A stretch of 64,000 nucleotides of DNA from Rutpela maculata. Its lineage: Eukaryota; Arthropoda; Insecta; Coleoptera; Cerambycidae. The notes beneath the pieces are model-generated. The model saw only the letters and a list, made by a program, of their open reading frames with translations, was not told where the DNA came from and searched no databases. Where the stretch lies: NCBI GenBank assembly GCA_936432065.2, contig OW386294.2, forward strand, positions 46,700,842 through 46,764,841, given 5' to 3'. The translations under genes were made by a program, and so were the position numbers. Shown here piece after piece: positions 34,680 to 46,900 of the stretch (the first letter of the stretch is position 1; each line of letters begins with the position of its first letter).

Positions 34680-37449
34680 ACGTTTACTTCAAATGATCAA
34701 ATAGCAAAAATGCATTTTGAAGTGAGTTTTTTCGATAACGGTGGGTTTTACGAGATTTTCCCAAGACACCTTTTCGCCCAGAAAATTCATGACTAGGAAC
34801 TTTTGTTAACAACATTTTTTGATTCGACGACGTTAAAGCATGTTTTACCATGTCTTCGCATAGTAAAAGCATATTTTTGAATCGAGTTAAACTTTCAATA
34901 CGAATCATTTACAAGCATACATAGAACGTTGTATTCGACTCAACAAAGTATAGTGTACGTTTACTTCAAATGATCAAATAGCAAAAATGCATTTTGAAGT
35001 GAGTTTTTTCCATAACGGTGGGTTTTACGAGATTTTCCCAAGAGACCTTTTCGCCTAGAAAATTCATGACTAGGAACTTCTGTTAACAACCTTTTTTGAT
35101 TCGACGACGTTAAAGCATGTTTTATCATATCATCGGATAGTAAATGCACAATTTTGAATCGAGTTAAACATTCAATACGAATCATTTACAAGCATACATA
35201 GAACGTTGTATTCGACTCAACAAAGTATAGTGTACGTTTACTTCAAATGATCAAATAGCAAAAATGCATTTTGAAGTGAGTTTTTTCCATAACGGTGGGT
35301 TTTACGAGATTTTCCCAAGAGACCTTTTCGCCTAGAAAAGTCATGACTAGGAACTTTTGTTAACAACATTTTTTGATTCGACGACGTTAAAGCATGTTTT
35401 ACCATGTCATCGGATCGTAACAGCACATTTCTAAATCGATTTAAACATTCAGTACGAATCATATACAAGCTTCTATAGAACAATGTATTCGAATCAACAA
35501 AGTAGAATCAACGTTTACTTCAAATGATCAAATAGCAAAAATGCATTTTGAAGTGAGTTTTTTCGATAACGGTGGGTTTTACGAGATTTTCCCAAGACAC
35601 CTTTTCGCCCAGAAAAGTCATGACTAGGAACTTTTGTTAACAACATTTTTTGATTCGACGACGTTAAAGCATGTTTTACCATGTTATCGCATAGTAAAAG
35701 CACATTTTTGAATCGAGTTAAACATTCAATACGAATCATTTACAAGCATACATAGAACGTTGTATTCGACTCAACAAAGTATAGTGTACGTTTACTTCAA
35801 ATGATCAAATAGCAAAAATGCATTTTGAAGTGAGTTTTTTCCATAACGGTGGGTTTTACGAGATTTTCCCAAGAGACCTTTTCGCCTAGAAAAGTCATGA
35901 CTAGGAACTTTTGTTAACAACATTTTTTGATTCGACGACGTTAAAGCATGTTTTACCATGTCATCGGATCGTAACAGCACATTTCTAAATCGATTTAAAC
36001 ATTCAGTACGAATCATATACAAGCTTCTATAGAACAATGTATTCGAATCAACAAAGTAGAATCAACGTTTACTTCAAATGATCAAATAGCAAAAATGCAT
36101 TTTGAAGTGAGTTTTTTCGATAACGGTGGGTTTTACGAGATGTTCCCAAGACACCTTTTTGCTCAGAAAAGTCATGACTAGGAACTTTTGTTAACAACAT
36201 TTTTTGATTCGACGACGTTAAAGCATGTTTTACCATGTCATCGGATCGTAACAGCACATTTCTAAATCGATTTAAACATTCAGTACGAATCATATACAAG
36301 CTTCTATAGAACAATGTATTCGAATCAACAAAGTAGAATGAACGTTTAATTCAAATGATCAAATAGCAAAAATGCATTTTGAAGTGAGTTTTTTCGATAA
36401 CGGTGGGTTTTACGAGATTTTCCCAAGACACCTTTTCGCCCAGAAAAGTCATGACTAGGAACTTTTGTTAACAACATTTTTTGATTCGACGACGTTAAAG
36501 CATGTTTTACCATGTCTTCGCATAGTAAAAGCATATTTTTGAATCGAGTTAAACTTTCAATACGAATCATTTACAAGCATACATAGAACGTTGTATTCGA
36601 CTCAACAAAGTATAGTGTACGTTTACTTCAAATGATCAAATAGCAAAAATGCATTTTGAAGTGAGTTTTTTCCATAACGGTGGGTTTTACGAGATTTTCC
36701 CAAGAGACCTTTTCGCCTAGAAAAGTCATGACTAGGAACTTTTGTTAACAACATTTTTTGATTCGAAGACGTTAAAGCATGTTTTACCATGTCATCGGAT
36801 CGTAACAGCACATTTCTAAATCGATTTAAACATTCAGTACGAATCATATACAAGCTTCTATAGAACAATGTATTCGAATCAACAAAGTAGAATCAACGTT
36901 TACTTCAAATGATCAAATAGCAAAAATGCATTTTTAAGTGAGTTTTTTCGATAACGGTGGGTTTTACGAGATTTTCCCAAGACACCTTTTCGCCCAGAAA
37001 AGTCATGACTAGGAACTTTTGTTAACAACATTTTTTGATTCGACGACGTTAAAGCATGTTTTACCATGTTATCGCATAGTAAAAGCACATTTTTGAATCG
37101 AGTTAAACATTCAATACGAATCATTTACAAGCATACATAGAACGTTGTATTCGACTCAACAAAGTATAGTGTACGTTTACTTCAAATGATCAAATAGCAA
37201 AAATGCATTTTGAAGTGAGTTTTTTCGATAACGGTGGGTTTTACGAGATTTTCCCAAGACACCTTTTCGCCTAGAAAAGTCATGACTAGGAACTTTTGTT
37301 AACAACATTTTTTGATTCGACGATGTTAAAGCATGTTTTACCATGTTATCGCATAGTAAAAGCACATTTTTGAATCGAGTTAAACATTCAATACGAATCA
37401 TTTACAAGCATACATAGAACGTTGTATTCGACTCAACAAAGTATAGTGT
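34680..37449. repeat. Partial second 17-mer passing into a mosaic
   Basis: Starts and classes: 34,680 R4, 34,957 R2, 35,234 R1, 35,511 R3, 35,788 R1, 36,065 R1, 36,342 R4, 36,619 R1, 36,896 R3, 37,173 R3. The first five repeat the start of the 29,974 unit at an offset of 4,706 bp. At 36,065 a left half with GAGATGTTCCC and TTTTTGCTC is joined to an R1 right half, where the comparable monomer at 31,359 has R3; the unit breaks there. The 34,680 monomer is also mixed, an AATTC left half as at 9,517 joined to an R4 right half as at 5,370. Confidence 0.82.
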
Positions 37450-37871
37450 ACGTTTACTTCAAATGATCAAATAGCAAAAATGCATTTTGAAGTGAGTTTT
37501 TTCCATAACGGTGGGTTTTAAGAGATTTTCCCAAGAGACCTTTTCGCCTAGAAAAGTCATGACTAGGAACTTTTGTTAACAACATTTTTTGATTCGACGA
37601 CGTTAAAGCATGTTTTACCATGTCATCGGATCGTAACAGCACATTTCTAAATCGATTTAAACATTCAGTACGTATCATATACAAGCTTCTATAGAACAAT
37701 GTATTCGAATCAACAAAGTAGAATCAACCTTTTTTGATTCGACGACGTTAAAGCATGTTTTATCATGTCATCGGATAGTAAATGCACAATTTTGAATCGA
37801 GTTAAACATTCAATACGAATCATTTACAAGCATACATAGAACGTTGTATTCGACTCAACAAAGTATAGTGT
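37450..37871. repeat. 422-bp unit with a truncated monomer
   Basis: A full R1 monomer with private GGGTTTTAAGAG (C to A at 37,521) is followed by a monomer that keeps only its last 145 bp. At about 37,728, AGAATCAAC runs straight into CTTTTTTGATTCGACG, skipping some 132 bp. CAAC is present on both sides of the loss, so the break is consistent with short-homology deletion. The truncated piece ends in an R2 right half. The AAGAG allele reappears 422 bp later, marking a duplication of this unit's first part. Confidence 0.88.
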
Positions 37872-38293
37872 ACGTTTACTTCAAATGATCAAATAGCAAA
37901 AATGCATTTTGAAGTGAGTTTTTTCCATAACGGTGGGTTTTAAGAGATTTTCCCAAGAGACCTTTTCGCCTAGAAAAGTCATGACTAGGAACTTTTGTTA
38001 ACAACATTTTTTGATTCGACGACGTTAAAGCATGTTTTACCATGTCATCGGATCGTAACAGCACATTTCTAAATCGATTTAAACATTCAGTACGTATCAT
38101 ATACAAGCTTCTATAGAACAATGTATTCGAATCAACAAAGTAGAATCAACGTTTACTTCAAATGATCAAATAGCAAAAATGCATTTTGAAGTGAGTTTTT
38201 TCGGTAACGGTGGGTTTTACGAGATTTTCCCAAGAGACCTTTTCGCCTAGAAAATTCATGACTAGGAACTTCTGTTAACAACATTTTTTGATT
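37872..38293. repeat. R1 monomer copy after the truncated unit
   Basis: The 37,872 monomer repeats the one at 37,450, including the private A at 37,943 (GGGTTTTAAGAG) and GTACGTATCATATAC. The repeated tract is not itself followed by the truncated monomer: the next unit at 38,149 is full length with CGGTAAC. The R1 monomer was therefore copied across the deletion junction, or the deletion formed in one of two pre-existing copies. Confidence 0.75.
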
Positions 38294-40994
38294 CGACGAC
38301 GTTAAAGCATGTTTTATCATGTCATCGGATAGTAAATGCACAATTTTGAATCGAGTTAATCATTCAATACGAATCATTTACAAGCATACATAGAACGTTG
38401 TATTCGACTCAACAAAGTATAGTGTACGTTTACTTCAAATGATCAAATAGCAAAAATGCATTTTGAAGTGAGTTTTTTCCATAACGGTGGGTTTTACGAG
38501 ATTTTCCCAAGAGACCTTTTCGCCTAGAAAAGTCATGACTAGGAACTTTTGTTAACAACATTTTTTGATTCGACGACGTTAAAGCATGTTTTACCATGTC
38601 ATCGGATCGTAACAGCACATTTCTGAATCGATTTAAACATTCAGTACGAATCATATACAAGCTTCTATAGAACAATGTATTCGAATCAACAAAGTAGAAT
38701 GAACGTTTAATTCAAATGATCAAATAGCAAAAATGCATTTTGAAGTGAGTTTTTTCGATAACGGTGGGTTTTACGAGATTTTCCCAAGAGACCTTTTCGC
38801 CTAGAAAATTCATGACTAGGAACTTTTGTTAACAACATTTTTTGATTCGACGACGTTAAAGCATGTTTTACCATGTCATCGGATCGTAACAGCACATTTC
38901 TGAATCGATTTAAACATTCAGTACGAATCATATACAAGCTTCTATAGAACAATGTATTCGAATCAACAAAGTAGAATGAACGTTTAATTCAAATGATCAA
39001 ATAGCAAAAATGCATTTTGAAGTGAGTTTTTTCGATAACGGTGGGTTTTACGAGATTTTCCCAAGACACCTTTTCGCCCAGAAAAGTCATGACTAGGAAC
39101 TTTTGTTAACAACATTTTTTGATTCGACGACGTTAAAGCATGTTTTACCATGTCTTCGCATAGTAAAAGCATATTTTTGAATCGAGTTAAACTTTCAATA
39201 CGAATCATTTACAAGCATACATAGAACGTTGTATTCGACTCAACAAAGTATAGTGTACGTTTACTTCAAATGATCAAATAGCAAAAATGCATTTTGAAGT
39301 GAGTTTTTTCCATAACGGTGGGTTTTACGAGATTTTCCCAAGAGACCTTTTCGCCTAGAAAATTCATGACTAGGAACTTCTGTTAACAACCTTTTTTGAT
39401 TCGACGACGTTAAAGCATGTTTTATCATATCATCGGATAGTAAATGCACAATTTTGAATCGAGTTAAACATTCAATACGAATCATTTACAAGCATACATA
39501 GAACGTTGTATTCGACTCAACAAAGTATAGTGTACGTTTACTTCAAATGATCAAATAGCAAAAATGCATTTTGAAGTGAGTTTTTTCCATAACGGTGGGT
39601 TTTACGAGATTTTCCCAAGAGACCTTTTCGCCTAGAAAAGTCATGACTAGGAACTTTTGTTAACAACATTTTTTGATTCGACGACGTTAAAGCATGTTTT
39701 ACCATGTCATCGGATCGTAACAGCACATTTCTAAATCGATTTAAACATTCAGTACGAATCATATACAAGCTTCTATAGAACAATGTATTCGAATCAACAA
39801 AGTAGAATCAACGTTTACTTCAAATGATCAAATAGCAAAAATGTTAACAACATTTTTTGATTCGACGACGTTAAAGCATGTTTTACCATGTTATCGCATA
39901 GTAAAAGCACATTTTTGAATCGAGTTAAACATTCAATACGAATCATTTACAAGCATACATAGAACGTTGTATTCGACTCAACAAAGTATAGTGTACGTTT
40001 ACTTCAAATGATCAAATAGCAAAAATGCATTTTGAAGTGAGTTTTTTCGATAACGGAGGGTTTTACGAGATTTTCCCAAGAGACCTTTTCGCCTAGAAAA
40101 TTCATGACTAGGAACTTTTGTTAACAACATTTTTTGATTCGACGACGTTAAAGCATGTTTTACCATGTCATCGGATCGTAACAGCACATTTCTGAATCGA
40201 TTTAAACATTCGGTACGAATCATATACAAGCTTCTATAGAACAATGTATTCGAATCAACAAATTAGAATCAACGTTTACTTCAAATGATCAAATAGCAAA
40301 AATGCATTTTGAAGTGAGTTTTTTCGATAACGGTGAGTTTTACGAGATTTTCCCAAGACACCTTTTCGCCCAGAAAAGTCATGACTAGGAACTTTTGTTA
40401 ACAACATTTTTTGATTCGACGACGTTAAAGCATGTTTTACCATGTCTTCGCATAGTAAAAGCACATTTTTGAATCGAGTTAAACATTCAATACGAATCAT
40501 TTACAAGCATACATAGAACGTTGTATTCGACCAACAAAGTATAGTGTACGTTTACTTCAAATGATCAAATAGCAAAAATGCATTTTGAAGTGAGTTTTTT
40601 CGATAACGGTGAGTTTTACGAGATTTTCCCAAGACACCTTTTCGCCCAGAAAAGTCATGACTAGGAACTTTTGTTAACAACATTTTTTGATTCGACGATG
40701 TTAAAGCATGTTTTACCATGTTATCGCATAGTAAAAGCACATTTTTGAATCGAGTTAAACATTCAATACGAATCATTTACAAGCATACATAGAACGTTGT
40801 ATTCGACTCAACAAAGTATAGTGTACGTTTACTTCAAATGATCAAATAGCAAAAATGCATTTTGAAGTGAGTTTTTTCCATAACGGTGGGTTTTACGAGA
40901 TTTTCCCAAGAGACCTTTTCGCCTAGAAAAGTCATGACTAGGAACTTTTGTTAACAACATTTTTTGATTCGACGACGTTAAAGCATGTTTTACC
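38149..40994. repeat. Mosaic tract with a second truncated monomer
   Basis: 38,149-39,810 reads R2, R1, R1, R4, R2, R1 and matches 4,539-6,200 at an offset of 33,610 bp. One base differs early on: GTTAATCATTC near 38,360 in place of GTTAAACATTC. The monomer at 39,811 is only 184 bp: GCAAAAATG is joined at 39,843 to TTAACAACATTTTTTG, a 93 bp loss with a TG shared at both ends. Monomers at 39,995 (R1, with CGGAGGG), 40,272 (R4-like, 276 bp through CGACCAAC at 40,531), 40,548 (R3) and 40,825 (R1) follow. The two at 40,272 and 40,548 share a private CGGTGAG. Confidence 0.85.
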
Positions 40995-43900
40995 ATATCA
41001 TCGGATCGTAACAGCACATTTCTAAATCGATTTAAACATTCAGTACGAATCATATACAAGCTTCTATAGAACAATGTATTCGAATCAACAAAGTAGAATC
41101 AACGTTTACTTCAAATGATCAAATAGCAAAAATGCATTTTGAAGTGAGTTTTTTCGATAACGGTGGGTTTTACGAGATTTTCCCAAGACACCTTTTCGCC
41201 CAGAAAAGTCATGACTAGGAACTTTTGTTAACAACATTTTTTGATTCGACGACGTTAAAGCATGTTTTATCATGTCATCGGATAGTAAATGCACAATTTT
41301 GAATCGAGTTAAACATTCAATACGAATCATTTACAAGCATACATAGAACGTTGTATTCGACTCAACAAAGTATAGTGTACGTTTACTTCAAATGATCAAA
41401 TAGCAAAAATGCATTTTGAAGTGAGTTTTTTCGATAACGGTGGGTTTTACGAGATTTTCCCAAGAGACCTTTTCGCCTAGAAAATTCATGACTAGGAACT
41501 TCTGTTAACAACATTTTTTGATTCGACGACGTTAAAGCATGTTTTATCATGTCATCGGATAGTAAATGCACAATTTTGAATTGAGTTAAACATTCAATAC
41601 GAATCATTTACAAGCATACATAGAACGTTGTATTCGACTCAACAAAGTATAGTGTACGTTTACTTCAAATGATCAAATAGCAAAAATGCATTTTGAAGTG
41701 AGTTTTTTCGATAACGGTGGGTTTTACGAGATTTTCCCAAGAGACCTTTTCGCCTAGAAAATTCATGACTAGGAACTTTTGTTAACAACATTTTTTGATT
41801 CGACGACGTTAAAGCATGTTTTACCATGTCATCGGATCGTAACAGCACATTTCTGAATCGATTTAAACATTCAGTACGAATCATATACAAGCTTCTATAG
41901 AACAATGTATTCGACTCAACAAAGTAGAGTGAACGTTTACTTCAAATAATCAAATATCAGAAATGCATTTTGAAGTGAGTTTTTTCGGTAACGGTGGGTT
42001 TTACGAGATTTTCCCAAGAGACCTTTTCGCCTAGAAAATTCATGACTAGGAACTTCTGTTAACAACATTTTTTGATTCGTCGACGTTAAAGCATGTTTTA
42101 TCATGTCATCGGATAGTAAATGCACAATTTTGAATCGAGTTAAACATTCAATACGAATCATTTACAAGCTTACATAGAACGTTGTATTCGACTCAACAAA
42201 GTATAGTGTACGTTTACTTCAAATGATCAAATAGCAAAAATGCATTTTGAAGTGAGTTTTTTCGATAACGGTGGGTTTTACGAGATTTTCCCAAGAGACC
42301 TTTTCGCCTAGAAAATTCATGACTAGGAACTTTTGTTAACAACATTTTTTGATTCGACGACGTTAAAGCATGTTTTACCATGTCATCGGATCGTAACAGC
42401 ACATTTCTGAATCGATTTAAACATTCGGTACGAATCATATACAAGCTTCTATAGAACAATGTATTCGAATCAACAAAGTAGAATGAACGTTTACTTCAAA
42501 TGATCAAATAGCAAAAATGCATTTTGAAGTGAGTTTTTTCGATAACGGGGGTTTTACGAGATTTTCCCAAGACACCTTTTCGCCTAGAAAAGTCATGACT
42601 AGGAACTTTTGTTAACAACATTTTTTTATTCGACGACGTTAAAGCATGTTTTACCATGTTATCGCATAGTAAAAGCACATTTTTGAATCGAGTTAAACAT
42701 TCAATACGAATCATTTACAAGCATACATAGAACGTTGTATTCGACTCAACAAAGTATAGTGTACGTTTACTTCAAATGATCAAATAGCAAAAATGCATTT
42801 TGAAGTGAGTTTTTTCGGTAACGGTGGGTTTTACGAGATTTTCCCAAGAGACCTTTTCGCCTAGAAAAGTCATGACTAGGAACTTTTGTTAACAACATTT
42901 TTTGATTCGACGACGTTAAAGCATGTTTTACCATGTCATCGGATCGTAACAGCACATTTCTGAATCGATTTAAACATTCGGTACGAATCATATACAAGCT
43001 TCTATAGAACAATGTATTCGAATCAACAAAGTAGAATCAACGTTTACTTCAAATGATCAAATAGCAAAAATGCATTTTGAAGTGAGTTTTTTCTTTAACG
43101 GTGGGCTTTACGAGATTTTCCCAAGACACCTTTTCGCCCAGAAAAGTCATGACTAGGAACTTTTGTTAACAACATTTTTTGATTCGACGACGTTAAAACA
43201 TGTTTTACCATGTCATCGGATCGTAACAGCACATTTCTGAATCGATTTAAACATTCGGTACGAATCATATACAAGCTTCTATAGAACAATGTATTCGAAT
43301 CAACAAAGTAGAATTAACGTTTACTTCAAATGATCAAATAGCAAAAATGCATTTTGAAGTGAGTTTTTTCGGTAACGGTGGGTTTTACGAGATTTTCCCA
43401 AGAGACCTTTTCGCCTAGAAAAGTCATGACTAGGAACTTTTGTTAACAACATTTTTTGATTCGACGACGTTAAAGCATGTTTTACCATGTCATCGGATCG
43501 TAACAGCACATTTCTGAATCGATTTAAACATTCGGTACGAATCATATACAAGCTTCTATAGAACAATGTATTCGAATCAACAAAGTAGAATCAACGTTTA
43601 CTTCAAATGATCAAATAGCAAAAATGCATTTTGAAGTGAGTTTTTTCGATAACGGTGGGTTTTACGAGATTTTCCCAAGACACCTTTTCGCCCAGAAAAG
43701 TCATGACTAGGAACTTTTGTTAACAACATTTTTTGATTCGACGACGTTAAAGCATGTTTTACCATGTCTTCGCATAGTAAAAGCACATTTTTGAATCGAG
43801 TTAAACTTTCAATACGAATCATTTACAAGCATACATAGAACGTTGTATTCGACTCAACAAAGTATAGTGTACGTTTACTTCAAATGATCAAATAGCAAAA

Positions 43901-46900
43901 ATGCATTTTGAAGTGAGTTTTTTCCATAACGGTGGGTTTTACGAGATTTTCCCAAGAGACCTTTTCGCCTAGAAAATTCATGACTAGGAACTTCTGTTAA
44001 CAACCTTTTTTGATTCGACGACGTTAAAGCATGTTTTATCATGTCATCGGATAGTAAATGCACAATTTTGAATCGAGTTAAACATTCAATACGAATCATT
44101 TACAAGCATACATAGAACGTTGTATTCGACTCAACAAAGTATAGTGTACGTTTACTTCAAATGATCAAATAGCAAAAATGCATTTTGAAGTGAGTTTTTT
44201 CTATAACGGTGGGTTTTACGAGATTTTCCCAAGAGACCTTTTCGCCTAGAAAAGTCATGACTAGGAACTTTTGTTAACAACATTTTTTGATTCGACGACG
44301 TTAAAGCATGTTTTACCATGTCATCGGATCGTAACAGCACATTTCTAAATCGATTTAAACATTCAGTACGTATCATATACAAGCTTCTATAGAACAATGT
44401 ATTCGAATCAACAAAGTAGAATCAACGTTTACTTCAAATGATCAAATAGCAAAAATGCATTTTGAAGTGAGTTTTTTCGGTAACGGTGGGTTTTACGAGA
44501 TTTTCCCAAGAGACCTTTTCGCCTAGAAAATTCATGACTAGGAACTTCTGTTAACAACATTTTTTGATTCGACGACGTTAAAGCATGTTTTATCATGTCA
44601 TCGGATAGTAAATGCACAATTTTGAATCGAGTTAAACATTCAATACGAATCATTTACAAGCATACATAGAACGTTGTATTCGACTCAACAAAGTATAGTG
44701 TACGTTTACTTCAAATGATCAAATAGCAAAAATGCATTTTGAAGTGAGTTTTTTCGATAACGGTGGGTTTTACGAGATTTTCCCAAGACACCTTTTCGCC
44801 CAGAAAAGTCATGACTAGGAACTTTTGTTAACAACATTTTTTGATTCGACGACGTTAAAGCATGTTTTACCATGTCTTCGCATAGTAAAAGCACATTTTT
44901 GAATCGAGTTAAACTTTCAATACGAATCATTTACAAGCATACATAGAACGTTGTATTCGACTCAACAAAGTATAGTGTACGTTTACTTCAAATGATCAAA
45001 TAGCAAAAATGCATTTTGAAGTGAGTTTTTTCCATAACGGTGGGTTTTACGAGATTTTCCCAAGAGACCTTTTCGCCTAGAAAATTCATGACTAGGAACT
45101 TCTGTTAACAACCTTTTTTGATTCGACGACGTTAAAGCATGTTTTATCATGTCATCGGATAGTAAATGCACAATTTTGAATCGAGTTAAACATTCAATAC
45201 GAATCATTTACAAGCATACATAGAACGTTGTATTCGACTCAACAAAGTATAGTGTACGTTTACTTCAAATGATCAAATAGCAAAAATGCATTTTGAAGTG
45301 AGTTTTTTCTATAACGGTGGGTTTTACGAGATTTTCCCAAGAGACCTTTTCGCCTAGAAAAGTCATGACTAGGAACTTTTGTTAACAACATTTTTTGATT
45401 CGACGTCGTTAAAGCATGTTTTACCATGTCATCGGATCGTAACAGCACATTTCTAAATCGATTTAAACATTCAGTACGTATCATATACAAGCTTCTATAG
45501 AACAATGTATTCGAATCAACAAAGTAGAATCAACGTTTACTTCAAATGATCAAATAGCAAAAATGCATTTTGAAGTGAGTTTTTTCGGTAACGGTGGGTT
45601 TTACGAGATTTTCCCAAGAGACCTTTTCGCCTAGAAAATTCATGACTAGGAACTTCTGTTAACAACATTTTTTGATTCGACGACGTTAAAGCATGTTTTA
45701 TCATGTCATCGGATAGTAAATGCACAATTTTGAATCGAGTTAAACATTCAATACGAATCATTTACAAGCATACATAGAACGTTGTATTCGACTCAACAAA
45801 GTATAGTGTACGTTTACTTCAAATGATCAAATAGCAAAAATGCATTTTGAAGTGAGTTTTTTCCATAACGGTGGGTTTTACGAGATTTTCCCAAGAGATC
45901 TTTTCGCCTAGAAAAGTCATGACTAGGAACTTTTGTTAACAACATTTTTTGATTCGACGACGTTAAAGCATGTTTTACCATGTCATCGGATCGTAACAGC
46001 ACATTTCTGAATCGATTTAAACATTCAGTACGAATCATATACAAGCTTCTATAGAACAATGTATTCGAATCAACAAAGTAGAATGAACGTTTAATTCAAA
46101 TGATCAAATAGCAAAAATGCATTTTGAAGTGAGTTTTTTCGATAACGGTGGGTTTTACGAGATTTTCCCAAGAGACCTTTTCGCCTAGAAAATTCATGAC
46201 TAGGAACTTTTGTTAACAACATTTTTTGATTCGACGACGTTAAAGCATGTTTTACCATGTCATCGGATCGTAACAGCACATTTCTGAATCGATTTAAACA
46301 TTCAGTACGAATCATATACAAGCTTCTATAGAACAATGTATTCGAATCAACAAAGTAGAATGAACGTTTAATTCAAATGATCAAATAGCAAAAATGCATT
46401 TTGAAGTGAGTTTTTTCGATAACGGTGGGTTTTACGAGATTTTCCCAAGACACCTTTTCGCCCAGAAAAGTCATGACTAGGAACTTTTGTTAACAACATT
46501 TTTTGATTCGACGACGTTAAAGCATGTTTTACCATGTCTTCGCATAGTAAAAGCATATTTTTGAATCGAGTTAAACTTTCAATACGAATCATTTACAAGC
46601 ATACATAGAACGTTGTATTCGACTCAACAAAGTATAGTGTACGTTTACTTCAAATGATCAAATAGCAAAAATGCATTTTGAAGTGAGTTTTTTCCATAAC
46701 GGTGGGTTTTACGAGATTTTCCCAAGAGACCTTTTCGCCTAGAAAATTCATGACTAGGAACTTCTGTTAACAACCTTTTTTGATTCGACGACGTTAAAGC
46801 ATGTTTTATCATATCATCGGATAGTAAATGCACAATTTTGAATCGAGTTAAACATTCAATACGAATCATTTACAAGCATACATAGAACGTTGTATTCGAC

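Noticed and set aside
40995..41100. Specific integration or attachment site at the start of the large duplicated block
   Set aside because: The block simply begins at the window's first base when aligned, so the true left edge is outside the window. The similarity to 26,271 shows the boundary is not a unique site.
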